Positions 6,330 to 13,547 of a DNA stretch of 13,580 nt are shown piece by piece. Both the position numbers and the translations under genes were made by a program. This DNA is from Flavobacterium sp. (GTDB lineage: Bacteria; Bacteroidota; Bacteroidia; Flavobacteriales; Flavobacteriaceae). Position 1 is the first letter of the stretch; each line of letters opens with the position of its first letter. The stretch is from the NCBI GenBank assembly GCA_003449615.1, contig DMHA01000124.1, forward strand, positions 412-13,991, in the 5' to 3' direction. The notes beneath the pieces are model-generated. The model did not search any database and was not told the DNA's origin. It saw only the letters and a list, made by a program, of their open reading frames with translations.

Positions 6330-6620
6330 TTACTTTGGTTCGTTATTGGTTTTTACTCCTTCTACAAACACTTTTGATGGTTTGAATGCAGGAATATTGT
6401 GAGCAGGAATTTTGATTGTGGTGTTTTTTGAAATATTTCTTCCCGTTTTTTCAGCTCTTGTTTTTATTATGAAGCTTCCAAAACCTCTTAAATAAACATT
6501 GTCTCCAGTTTCTAATGAGTTTTTCACTTCTTCCATAAAAGTCTCCACTGTTGCTTGAACATCTCCTTTTTCTAATCCTAATTTTTCTGAAATCTTTGCT
6601 ACGATATCTGCTTTTGTCAT
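6330..6620 (-). CDS. HU/IHF-family DNA-binding protein
   Basis: A 96-residue nucleoid protein that binds and bends DNA as a dimer. The start MTKADIVAKI (ATG 6618-6620) is the family's normal N-terminus. An in-frame ATG at 6665 would add 15 residues but lies at or upstream of the predicted transcription start, so I reject it. Helices occupy residues 1-40. The signature VYLRGFGSFIIKTR is at 42-54, the beta-arm at about 55-76, and the C-terminal helix at 80-90. At the arm tip the usual GRNP is GRNI: residue 63 is Ile where canonical HU/IHF has the DNA-intercalating Pro. It is the first gene of the minus-strand group that includes the 30-residue protein and perhaps rng. It diverges from mutY. Confidence 0.95.
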   Translation of the reverse strand: MTKADIVAKISEKLGLEKGDVQATVETFMEEVKNSLETGDNVYLRGFGSFIIKTRAEKTGRNISKNTTIKIPAHNIPAFKPSKVFVEGVKTNNEPK

Positions 6621-6662
6621 TTTAATTCGTAATTTTAATTGTGTACTAATTTTTTGAGGTTG

Positions 6663-6694
6663 CAAATATAGGAATTAAAAAAACAATTATTCAA
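6663..6694 (-). promoter_or_regulatory. Bacteroidota-type promoter for the HU gene
   Basis: The minus strand has TTG at 6694-6692, a 21-nt spacer, and TATATTTG at 6670-6663. This fits the flavobacterial TTG-N17-23-TAnnTTTG pattern. Transcription would begin near 6655, which supports the start codon at 6620. Confidence 0.65.
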
Positions 6695-6727
6695 GCTAAT
6701 TCGTTAAAATTTAACAACATAAACTTT

Positions 6728-6735
6728 TACTTTTG
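6728..6735 (+). promoter_or_regulatory. -7 element of the mutY promoter
   Basis: TACTTTTG matches TAnnTTTG and sits 17 bp before the mutY ATG. No clear TTG is present at the -33 distance. The predicted leader is about 10 nt. Confidence 0.5.
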
Positions 6736-6752
6736 CTAACTAAAATTTAACG

Positions 6753-7790
6753 ATGATTTTTTCCAATTTATTGATAAAGTGGTATTTAGAAAACAAACGC
6801 GATTTGCCCTGGCGAAAAACTGATAATCCTTATTTTATTTGGCTGTCCGAAATTATGCTACAACAAACACGAGTAGCACAAGGAACGCCTTATTTTCATT
6901 CTTTCACAACCGCTTTTCCAACCGTTTTTGATCTCGCCGCGGCGAGTGAAGAACAGGTTTTGAAACTTTGGCAAGGATTGGGTTATTATTCTCGTGCTCG
7001 AAATTTGCACAAAACCGCTCAATTTGTTGCCGATGAATTATTGGGGAAATTTCCAGACAATTACAATGACTTATTAAAATTAAAAGGCATTGGCGAATAT
7101 ACCGCTGCTGCAATTGCTTCATTTGCTCATAACGAAGCCGTTCCTGTCGTCGATGGAAATGTTTTTAGGGTTTTGTCCCGCTATTTTGATGTGGAAACCG
7201 ATATTGCTTCGGCTTCCGCCAAAAAGGAATTTGCTGCTTTGGCTTTCGAATTGATGCCAAAGGATAAACCAGCCTTGTTCAATCAAGCCATTATGGAGTT
7301 TGGGGCTTTGCAATGTGTTCCAAAAAACCCCAATTGTGGCAATTGCATTTTCAACACGAGTTGTGCTGCTTTGCAAAAAAAGAAAGTCGATCAATTGCCG
7401 GTAAAGTCAAAGAAGTTGAAAGTTAGAAATCGTTACTTTAATTATTTGGTAGTTGCTGATGAAATTGAAAATACGATAATTCAAAAACGCACAGCAAAAG
7501 GAATTTGGCACAATCTCTACGAATTTCCGTTGATTGAAACTGAGAAAGTAGAAGATTTTGAATTTATTGCCCAAAAAATTCAGTCCGATTATTTTAAGGA
7601 AAATGAATTGGAAAGCCTGTACGAAATGAATCCAGACGTAATCACTCACAAATTGACGCACCAACATTTGCATATCAAGTTTTGGAAAGTACAACTCAAA
7701 GGAACTATCAAAAACGGAATTAATGCAGCGACCTTAAAAACATTCCCCTTCCCAATTGTCATTCATCATTTTATTGAAGCGAACATATAG
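6753..7790 (+). CDS. mutY: Adenine DNA glycosylase MutY
   Basis: A 345-residue base-excision repair enzyme that removes adenine mispaired with 8-oxoguanine. The catalytic glutamate is E33 in LSEIMLQQTRV. The helix-hairpin-helix with KGIGEYTAAAIASFA is at about 108-126. The catalytic-site aspartate is D134 in PVVDGNVFRVLSR. The [4Fe-4S] cluster ligands are C188, C195, C198 and C204 (C-x6-C-x2-C-x5-C). A C-terminal NUDIX-like domain for 8-oxoG recognition covers about 225-345, with GIWHNLYEFPL and the THKLTHQHLHI segment. Length is normal for the family (E. coli 350). It diverges from HU with 132 bp between the start codons, and is followed by the Uma2-family gene after 92 bp. Confidence 0.97.
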   Translation: MIFSNLLIKWYLENKRDLPWRKTDNPYFIWLSEIMLQQTRVAQGTPYFHSFTTAFPTVFDLAAASEEQVLKLWQGLGYYSRARNLHKTAQFVADELLGKFPDNYNDLLKLKGIGEYTAAAIASFAHNEAVPVVDGNVFRVLSRYFDVETDIASASAKKEFAALAFELMPKDKPALFNQAIMEFGALQCVPKNPNCGNCIFNTSCAALQKKKVDQLPVKSKKLKVRNRYFNYLVVADEIENTIIQKRTAKGIWHNLYEFPLIETEKVEDFEFIAQKIQSDYFKENELESLYEMNPDVITHKLTHQHLHIKFWKVQLKGTIKNGINAATLKTFPFPIVIHHFIEANI

Positions 7791-7850
7791 AGATAATATA
7801 CTATTTCTGATGGTCTATCTAAATTAACATTTTCAAAGCAAAAATTTCCT

Positions 7851-7858
7851 TAAATTTG
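7851..7858 (+). promoter_or_regulatory. -7 element upstream of the Uma2-ssb-gldE-gldD genes
   Basis: TAAATTTG matches TAnnTTTG exactly, 24 bp before the ATG at 7883. A TTG at -33 is not evident. It would drive the Uma2 gene and, given the 11-nt gaps, probably ssb and gldE too. Confidence 0.45.
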
Positions 7859-7882
7859 AAATTATTTTGAAATTTATTAAAA

Positions 7883-8482
7883 ATGGAAACTACTATTACC
7901 CATTTGAAACAACTTGATCCTAAAGGGTCTTATACTTATGCGGATTATTTGCTTTGGCAATTTTCAGAAAGAGTAGAACTTATTAAAGGTAAGATATTCA
8001 AGATGAGTCCCGCACCAAGTAGTAATCATCAACGTGTTTCGTTGCGTTTAACACGGCAATTGGATGGTTTTTTCTATAAATCTTCTTGCGAATTGTATGT
8101 TGCCCCGTTTGATGTTAGGTTGATTAATTTTAAGGAAAGTACACAGGACAGGAACATAATTACAGTAGTTCAACCCGATTTATGTGTGATTTGCGACAAA
8201 ACCAAAGTCGATGAAAAAGGGTGTTTGGGTTCGCCAGATTTGATTGTCGAGATTCTTTCATCTGGGAATTCCAAAAAAGAAATGGATATAAAATTTGATT
8301 TGTACCAGGAAAACAAAGTCAAAGAATATTGGATTGTGAATCCGATGGAGCAAACAGTTTTGATTTATGTTTTAAAAGAAAATCAATATTTTGGAATGAA
8401 ACCTTTGATAATGGAGAGCAAACTTGAAAGCCCCACGTTTCCAAAACTTAAATTTGCGGTTAAAAAAATATTTACCGATTAA
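7883..8482 (+). CDS. Uma2-family protein (PD-(D/E)XK nuclease fold, DUF820)
   Basis: A 199-residue protein with the Uma2 layout. VELIKGKIFKMSPAP (about 31-45) corresponds to the family's 'E..dG.i..m.P' region. PDLCVICD is at 98-105, PDLIVEILSSGNSKKEMDIK at 118-137, and VKEYWIVNP at 146-154. D119, E123 and K137 are candidate fold-typical active-site residues; the assignment is by pattern only. The family has a restriction-endonuclease-like fold, is very abundant in cyanobacteria, and has no well-established role. It lies between mutY and ssb, which I recall as neighbours in Flavobacterium, so it may be an insertion. It ends 11 nt before the ssb start and is probably co-transcribed with it. No partner gene such as a toxin, methylase or transposase is next to it. 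Confidence 0.88.
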   Translation: METTITHLKQLDPKGSYTYADYLLWQFSERVELIKGKIFKMSPAPSSNHQRVSLRLTRQLDGFFYKSSCELYVAPFDVRLINFKESTQDRNIITVVQPDLCVICDKTKVDEKGCLGSPDLIVEILSSGNSKKEMDIKFDLYQENKVKEYWIVNPMEQTVLIYVLKENQYFGMKPLIMESKLESPTFPKLKFAVKKIFTD

Positions 8483-8493
8483 AAAACATATAA

Positions 8494-8946
8494 ATGAACG
8501 GAACCTTAAATAAAGTAATGCTAATTGGGCATTTGGGCGACGATGTCAAGATGCACTATTTCAAAACCGATTCTTGCATTGGGAAATTTCCTTTGGCAAC
8601 CAACGAAACCTATATTAACAAAGAAACCGGCGAAAAAATCACTTCTACCGAGTGGCATAATATTGTAGTGCGGAATAAAGCAGCCGAATTGTGTGAAAAA
8701 TATTTGTCGAAAGGCGACAAAATTTTTGTTGAAGGCCGTATCAAATCTCGTCAATGGCAGGCCGAAGACGGAACAACTAAATACATCACAGAAATTCAGG
8801 CCATAGACTTTACTTTTCTTTCTACCAAAAAAGAATCTGATGCTCATAAAGAGAATAAAGCTGTCGAACCAACAAAAAACGTTAACTTTGACCCAGAAAA
8901 TAGCGGTTTACCCGAAAATGATTTACCATCGCAATTGTCTAACTAA
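8494..8946 (+). CDS. ssb: Single-stranded DNA-binding protein
   Basis: A 150-residue protein with an OB fold at about 4-111: LNKVMLIGHLGDDVKM, STEWHNIVV (W54), GDKIFVEGRIKSRQW (W88) and YITEIQAIDFTFL. It protects single-stranded DNA in replication, recombination and repair. A short hydrophilic linker follows (112-140). The canonical acidic tip ending in DDDIPF, or flavobacterial-type DDLPF, is not present. The protein instead ends ENDLPSQLSN, so the terminal Phe that SSB partners normally need is missing. It is preceded by the Uma2 gene (11 nt) and followed by gldE (11 nt), indicating one transcript. Confidence 0.95.
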   Translation: MNGTLNKVMLIGHLGDDVKMHYFKTDSCIGKFPLATNETYINKETGEKITSTEWHNIVVRNKAAELCEKYLSKGDKIFVEGRIKSRQWQAEDGTTKYITEIQAIDFTFLSTKKESDAHKENKAVEPTKNVNFDPENSGLPENDLPSQLSN

Positions 8947-8957
8947 TTTTTTTTAAT

Positions 8958-10253
8958 TTGGACCCAGAGCCCAGTTTTTTTCTTCAATATTCCTTAGATT
9001 CCGAAATGGTAATTGGATTTATCATAATCTTCGCTTTGCTATTTTGTTCCGCCTTAGTTTCAGGTGCTGAAATAGCACTTTTTTCCTTGTCGCAGAAAGA
9101 TATTGATGACACTTTACAAGAAAATCCTTCAAAAGGTAAAATCATTGCCAAACTTTTAGAAAAACCAAAAAAACTACTCGCCACACTTTTGATTGCCAAC
9201 AATTTTCTCAATATTGGAGTGGTCATTTTATTTTCTTACGTGGCTGATGAATTGTTTTCGGCTATTACTTCCACCGTCTTGAAATTTAGTGTTCAAGTAA
9301 TTTTAGCTACTTTTCTAATTCTATTATTTGGCGAGATTTTGCCAAAAGTCTATGCCAGTCGAAACAACATCAAGTTTGCCAAATGGATTGCTTATCCCGT
9401 TTCGGGATTGCATACCTTGCTTTCGCCAATTAGTTTGCCCATGCGAAAAGTCACGATCTATTTGCACAACAAATTAGGAAAACAAAAAACAAATTTCTCG
9501 GTAGATCAATTGTCGCAAGCCTTAGAACTTACAGATTCCGATGAAAGTTCCTCCGAAGAACAAAAAATATTGGAAGGAATCGTGACCTTCGGAAATACTG
9601 ATACCAAGCAAGTAATGAGTCCGAGAATGGATATTTTTGCCTTGGAAATAGATGAATCTTTCGCCTCTATTTATCCGAAAATTATTGAAATGGGTTTCTC
9701 AAGAATTCCAGTCTATCGAGACAATATAGACCAGATAGAAGGCGTTTTGTTTGTGAAAGATTTACTGCCGCACATCAACAAAGAAGATTTTGATTGGAAA
9801 ACATTAGTAAGAGAACCGTTTTTTGTTCCTGAAAATAAGAAAATCGACAATTTGCTGAAGGATTTTCAAAGTATGAAAAGCCATTTGGCTATCGTGGTAG
9901 ATGAGTATGGCGGCACTTCTGGTTTAATTTCTTTGGAAGATATTATAGAAGAAATTGTGGGCGACATCAGCGATGAATTTGATGGCGACGAAGCCAATTA
10001 TTCTAAAATTGACGATAAAAACTATCTTTTTGAAGGAAAAACAAACCTGAAAGATTTTTATAGAGTGATAGATGTTGATGAAGAATTATTCGAATCGACA
10101 AAAGGCGAAGCCGAAACTTTGGCAGGATTTATTCTTGAAATTCTGGGTAATTTCCCCAAAAAAGGCCAAAAAATAACTTTTGAAAATTGTGTGTTTACTA
10201 TTGAAACGGTAGATAAAAAACGGGTAAAACAAATTAAAGTGACTCTTGAATAA
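8958..10253 (+). CDS. gldE: Gliding motility-associated protein GldE (CNNM/CBS/CorC family)
   Basis: A 431-residue inner-membrane protein of the CorB/CNNM group, linked to gliding and to the type IX secretion apparatus by its family and neighbours. The N-terminal DUF21 membrane domain (about 15-190) has hydrophobic segments near 16-40, 73-95 and 108-127. The signature VSGAEIALFSLSQ is at 34-46, and GEILPKVYASRN at 125-136. Two CBS domains follow, about 214-275 and 280-335, with MSPRMDIFAL and VVDEYGGTSGLISLEDI. A CorC-type transporter-associated domain (about 345-430) ends the protein. Translation appears to start at TTG (8958-8960), giving MDPEPSFF, 11 nt after the ssb stop. The first in-frame ATG (9006) would cut into the first membrane segment region. 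It lies directly before gldD, as in Flavobacterium. Direct metal transport is inference. Confidence 0.93.
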   Translation: MDPEPSFFLQYSLDSEMVIGFIIIFALLFCSALVSGAEIALFSLSQKDIDDTLQENPSKGKIIAKLLEKPKKLLATLLIANNFLNIGVVILFSYVADELFSAITSTVLKFSVQVILATFLILLFGEILPKVYASRNNIKFAKWIAYPVSGLHTLLSPISLPMRKVTIYLHNKLGKQKTNFSVDQLSQALELTDSDESSSEEQKILEGIVTFGNTDTKQVMSPRMDIFALEIDESFASIYPKIIEMGFSRIPVYRDNIDQIEGVLFVKDLLPHINKEDFDWKTLVREPFFVPENKKIDNLLKDFQSMKSHLAIVVDEYGGTSGLISLEDIIEEIVGDISDEFDGDEANYSKIDDKNYLFEGKTNLKDFYRVIDVDEELFESTKGEAETLAGFILEILGNFPKKGQKITFENCVFTIETVDKKRVKQIKVTLE

Positions 10254-10264
10254 TCCTCCCCTAA

Positions 10265-10281
10265 CCCCTCCAAAGGAGGGG
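10265..10281. repeat. GC-rich hairpin in the gldE-gldD spacer
   Basis: CCCCTCC-AAA-GGAGGGG is a perfect 7-bp stem with a three-base loop, in otherwise AT-rich DNA. It starts 12 nt after the gldE stop. It lacks the following T-run of a terminator. It may be a dispersed palindromic repeat that acts as an mRNA stabiliser or processing site between the two genes. Confidence 0.6.
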
Positions 10282-10315
10282 AATGCTACCAGATTTTAAA
10301 TAAAATAAATTGCAA

Positions 10316-10882
10316 ATGCTAAAAAAACAAGTTACAATTACGGTACTTTTAATAGTGTTATTTTCGGTTTTTAGCTGTAAAGACGAAGTTTTACCAAAAC
10401 CCGCAAGCTATTTGAGGTTGGATTACCCCGAGGCCGAATATGTGAATTTTGAAAATAGCACTTCCCCTTTTGCATTCGAAATGAACTCGAAAGCAATCAT
10501 CAAAGGTGGTAAAGATGGTGGTTTTACAATTACCTATCCAAAAATGAAAGCCACCATTTATTTGACCTACAAACCCGTGAATAATGACATCAATAAATTG
10601 TTGCGAGATGCCCAAAAACTAACTTACGAACACGTCATAAAAGCCGATGATATTCTAGAACAACCCTATATAAATCCTTCCAAAAAAGTGTTCGGAATGT
10701 TCTATCGAGTGGATGGAAATGCTGCCACAAACTCACAGTTTTATGTTACCGATAGCATCAAACATTTTGTGACTGGCTCTGTTTATTTCTACGCAAAACC
10801 CAATTACGATTCTATTATGCCAGCCGCAAGTTATGTCAGGAATGATATGCAACGATTGATGGAAACGTTGAAGTGGAAGTGA
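10316..10882 (+). CDS. gldD: Gliding motility lipoprotein GldD
   Basis: A 188-residue lipoprotein that is part of the flavobacterial gliding/type IX secretion gene set. The chosen ATG (10316) gives MLKKQVTITVLLIVLFSVFSC. A TTG six bases earlier would add two residues and is less likely. The signal peptide ends in a lipobox-like VFSC, with C21 as the lipidated residue. The sequence LPKPASYLRLDYPEAEYV (26-43) is the recognisable GldD segment. The rest contains ATIYLTYKPV and SVYFYAKPNYDSIMPAASYVRNDMQRLMETL (C-terminal). It follows gldE after 62 bp, with the GC hairpin in between. Assignment rests on the lipoprotein signal, length, motif and gldE neighbour. Confidence 0.93.
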   Translation: MLKKQVTITVLLIVLFSVFSCKDEVLPKPASYLRLDYPEAEYVNFENSTSPFAFEMNSKAIIKGGKDGGFTITYPKMKATIYLTYKPVNNDINKLLRDAQKLTYEHVIKADDILEQPYINPSKKVFGMFYRVDGNAATNSQFYVTDSIKHFVTGSVYFYAKPNYDSIMPAASYVRNDMQRLMETLKWK

Positions 10883-10911
10883 AAAAGCACGAAGCAAATT
10901 TTTTCAACAAA

Positions 10912-11040
10912 TCAATAGCCTCAAGCTTTAGCTGGAGGAATAAAATTTTGATGATTATTGTGGCTTTAGCCAAAATAACATAGCTTTTGGCTAAAGCCAA
11001 TGCTGCATGGTTTCCTATTCCTAAAGCTGGAGGCTATTGA
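10912..11040. repeat. Long imperfect palindromic element (REPIN-like)
   Basis: The outer arms are 10912-10931 and 11021-11040: TCAATAGCCTC, one mismatch, then AGCTTTAG and its complement. The inner arms are perfect over 15 bp (TGGCTTTAGCCAAAA at 10961-10975, complement at 10985-10999) with a 9-nt loop. The half-sites CTTTAGC and GCTAAAG recur in both arms, as in paired REP sequences. It occupies most of the 272-bp gap between gldD and dcp and could act as a transcription barrier, though it has no T-run. No RAYT transposase is in the window. Confidence 0.7.
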
Positions 11041-11115
11041 AAAACAAAATAGATTTACTAATTTTCTTAAAAATTAGGCCTTATAAATCCAACAAATATT
11101 CATTCTATTCTTGAA

Positions 11116-11123
11116 TATTTTTG
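11116..11123 (+). promoter_or_regulatory. -7 element of the dcp promoter
   Basis: TATTTTTG matches TAnnTTTG, 31 bp before the dcp ATG. No clear TTG occurs at the expected -33 distance. Confidence 0.45.
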
Positions 11124-11154
11124 TAGATTTACCATTAAAATTAATTTATCCTCA

Positions 11155-13302
11155 ATGAAAACTAAATCCCTTTTCATTTTGTTAGTCATCGGAAATTTGC
11201 TAACAATTGAAGCTCAAGAAAAAAAAGAGAATACCACTATGAATCCATTCTTTCAGGCTTACGACACACCTTATAATGTGCCTCCTTTCGACAAGATTAA
11301 AAACGAACATTTTAAACCCGCTATTTTAGAAGGTATTAAAAGGCACGAAGAAGAAATCAATGCAATTGCCAATGCTTCTGCTGCACCCACTTTTGAAAAC
11401 ACCATTCTGGCAATGGAAAATGCAGGCGAATTATTGTCGAATGTCAATGTGGTTTTTTCTAACCTTAACTCGGCAAATACCAACAAGGAAATTCAGAATA
11501 TTGCCAAAGAAACTGCCCCAAATCTATCGGCACACCGAGATAATATTTACCTCAACGAGAAATTATTTGCAAGAGTAAAAGCACTTTGGGATCAAAAAGA
11601 AACCTTGGGTTTGAATTTGGAACAAGCAAAAATTTTAGACAATTCTTATAAAGATTTCGTTCGTAGCGGAGCCAATTTATCGGATGCAGATAAAGAAATA
11701 TTGAGAAAAATCAACGGAGAACTTTCGCTTACCAGTTTGAAATACGGCCAAAATATTTTGGCTGAAACCAATAAATACGAATTGGTTATCGATGCCAAAA
11801 AAGACTTGGCAGGTTTGCCCCAAGGATTGATAGATGCCGCTGCGGCCGATGCCAAAGCAAAAGGCAAAGAAGGGAAATGGGTTTTTACACTTTCAAATTC
11901 GAGTGTGATGCCGTTTTTGCAATATAGTTCCAACCGTGAATTGCGGAAACAAATTTGGAATGCCTATCAAACCAAAGGGAATCACGATGATGAATTAGAC
12001 AACAAGAAAAACGCAATTGATATGGCCAATCTTCGTGGCCAAAAAGCACGATTGTTAGGTTTCAAAACCCATTCCAATTATGTGCTTGAAGAATCGATGG
12101 CAAAAACGCCAGAAAACGTAAACAAGCTTTTGAATGATTTGTGGAAACCCGCTTTAGAAAAAGCAAAAATCGAAGCTTCGGATATTCAAAAAATGATGGC
12201 GAAAGATGGAATTAAAGGCGCTGTCCAACCGTATGACTGGAGATATTACACCGAAAAAATCAGAAAAGAACGTTTCGATTTGGACGAGGAAGAACTAAAA
12301 CCTTATTTCAGTTTGGAGAATGTTAGAAAAGGGGTTTTTCAGGTCACAGGAAAATTATACGGCATACAATTCAAAGAGTTAAATAATGTTCCCAAATACC
12401 ATCAAGATGCTTCGGTTTGGGAAGTGACAGAGGCTGATGGAAGTCCTATTGGCATTATTTATATGGATTTTCATCCCAGAGAATCTAAACGTGGCGGTGC
12501 GTGGATGACATCTTACAGAACCCAGAAAACGGTCGATGGAAAACGATTATCGCCAGTAATTTCGATAGTTTGTAATTTTACGAAGCCATCAGGAGACACT
12601 CCAGCACTTTTGACTTTCGATGAAGTATCGACTTTCTTTCACGAATTTGGACACGCTTTGCACGGATTGTTATCGAATGTGACTTATCGAAGTTTAGCGG
12701 GAACAAGTGTTCCAAGAGATTTCGTAGAATTGCCTTCGCAAATTATGGAAAACTGGGCTGAAGAACCCGAAGTTTTAAAAATGTATGCAAAACATTACAA
12801 AACAGGCGAAGTGATTCCAGAAGCATTAGTGAATAAATTGAAAAAAGCAGGAACTTTCGACCAAGGTTTCGCCACAACCGAATATCTTGCCGCTTCCTTA
12901 TTGGATTTGGCCTATCATTCACAAACCAAAGATATTACCACTGATGCCAACACTTTCGAAAAAGAGGCAATGACCAAAATTGGTTTAATTGAGTCTATTA
13001 TTCCAAGATACAGAAGTACGTATTTCAGTCATATATTTTCAGGTGGCTATTCTTCGGGCTATTACAGTTATATCTGGTCAGGTGTTTTGGATACCGATGC
13101 TTTCGAAGCTTTCAAAACCACAACATTATTCAATCCAGAAAAAGCAAAATCATTCCGTGAGAATGTTTTGGAAAAAGGCGGAACCGAAGATCCGATGGTT
13201 TTGTACAAACGTTTCCGTGGTGCCGAACCAAGTATCGAACCCTTGTTGAGAAAACGTGGATTAGACAAAAAAGAAGAGCCTCTTAAGAAAGTGAGAGGAT
13301 AG
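11155..13302 (+). CDS. dcp: Secreted M3-family peptidyl-dipeptidase (Dcp-like)
   Basis: A 715-residue zinc metallopeptidase, slightly longer than E. coli Dcp (681) because of a signal peptide (about 1-20, MKTKSLFILLVIGN...IEAQ). It would release C-terminal dipeptides from oligopeptides in the periplasm or outside. The mature start (MNPFFQAYDTPYNVPPFDKI) matches the Dcp N-terminus as I recall it. The zinc site is FHEFGHALHG: H496, E497 and H500, with third ligand E525 in RDFVELPSQ. The substrate-binding loop region FSGGYSSGYYSYIWS (628-642) and PRYRSTYFSHIF just before it are well conserved. The helical N-terminal half (about 60-330) is complete and there is no frameshift. It is transcribed alone: a palindromic element and a promoter-like box precede it, and a terminator follows at 13325. 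Confidence 0.96.
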   Translation: MKTKSLFILLVIGNLLTIEAQEKKENTTMNPFFQAYDTPYNVPPFDKIKNEHFKPAILEGIKRHEEEINAIANASAAPTFENTILAMENAGELLSNVNVVFSNLNSANTNKEIQNIAKETAPNLSAHRDNIYLNEKLFARVKALWDQKETLGLNLEQAKILDNSYKDFVRSGANLSDADKEILRKINGELSLTSLKYGQNILAETNKYELVIDAKKDLAGLPQGLIDAAAADAKAKGKEGKWVFTLSNSSVMPFLQYSSNRELRKQIWNAYQTKGNHDDELDNKKNAIDMANLRGQKARLLGFKTHSNYVLEESMAKTPENVNKLLNDLWKPALEKAKIEASDIQKMMAKDGIKGAVQPYDWRYYTEKIRKERFDLDEEELKPYFSLENVRKGVFQVTGKLYGIQFKELNNVPKYHQDASVWEVTEADGSPIGIIYMDFHPRESKRGGAWMTSYRTQKTVDGKRLSPVISIVCNFTKPSGDTPALLTFDEVSTFFHEFGHALHGLLSNVTYRSLAGTSVPRDFVELPSQIMENWAEEPEVLKMYAKHYKTGEVIPEALVNKLKKAGTFDQGFATTEYLAASLLDLAYHSQTKDITTDANTFEKEAMTKIGLIESIIPRYRSTYFSHIFSGGYSSGYYSYIWSGVLDTDAFEAFKTTTLFNPEKAKSFRENVLEKGGTEDPMVLYKRFRGAEPSIEPLLRKRGLDKKEEPLKKVRG

Positions 13303-13324
13303 CAAGACTTAGTTTTTATAACAG

Positions 13325-13362
13325 AAAACCTGCGACATCTATAAATGAGTTGCAGGTTTTTT
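13325..13362 (+). terminator. Rho-independent terminator of dcp
   Basis: AAAACCTGCGAC (13325-13336) pairs with GTTGCAGGTTTT (13349-13360), with one G·U pair, around a 12-nt loop and followed by more T. It starts 22 nt after the stop codon. Confidence 0.85.
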
Positions 13363-13465
13363 CGTTTTTAAAGTAAAAATTCTCTCTCAATATAGCTAGA
13401 AACCTGAGTTCGATTATTATTGAAATTTAATCAATTGTTTTTCAATTACTTAATTTTTTAGATTC

Positions 13466-13547
13466 TCCTGCAAGGTCTTTTTTTGGACCTTGTAGGTATT
13501 TATATCAAGACAAACACACCTACAAGGTTTTATAAACCTTGCAGGAA
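13466..13547. repeat. Paired-hairpin palindromic repeat (REPIN-like)
   Basis: Hairpin one pairs 13467-13477 with 13486-13496 (CCTGCAAGGTC and GACCTTGTAGG, one G·U, T-rich loop). Hairpin two pairs 13519-13530 with 13534-13545 (CCTACAAGGTTT and AAACCTTGCAGG, loop TAT). The two hairpins are inverted copies of one CCTRCAAGG unit, separated by 22 nt, so the outer ends also match each other. No gene is visible in the rest of 13303-13580. Confidence 0.75.

Noticed and set aside
6621..6665. N-terminal extension of the HU protein
   Set aside because: It begins at or upstream of the predicted transcription start, and MTKADIV is the family's usual N-terminus.
11271..11933. Minus-strand and alternative-frame ORFs within dcp
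   Set aside because: They overlap a complete conserved M3 peptidase frame and have no recognisable features.
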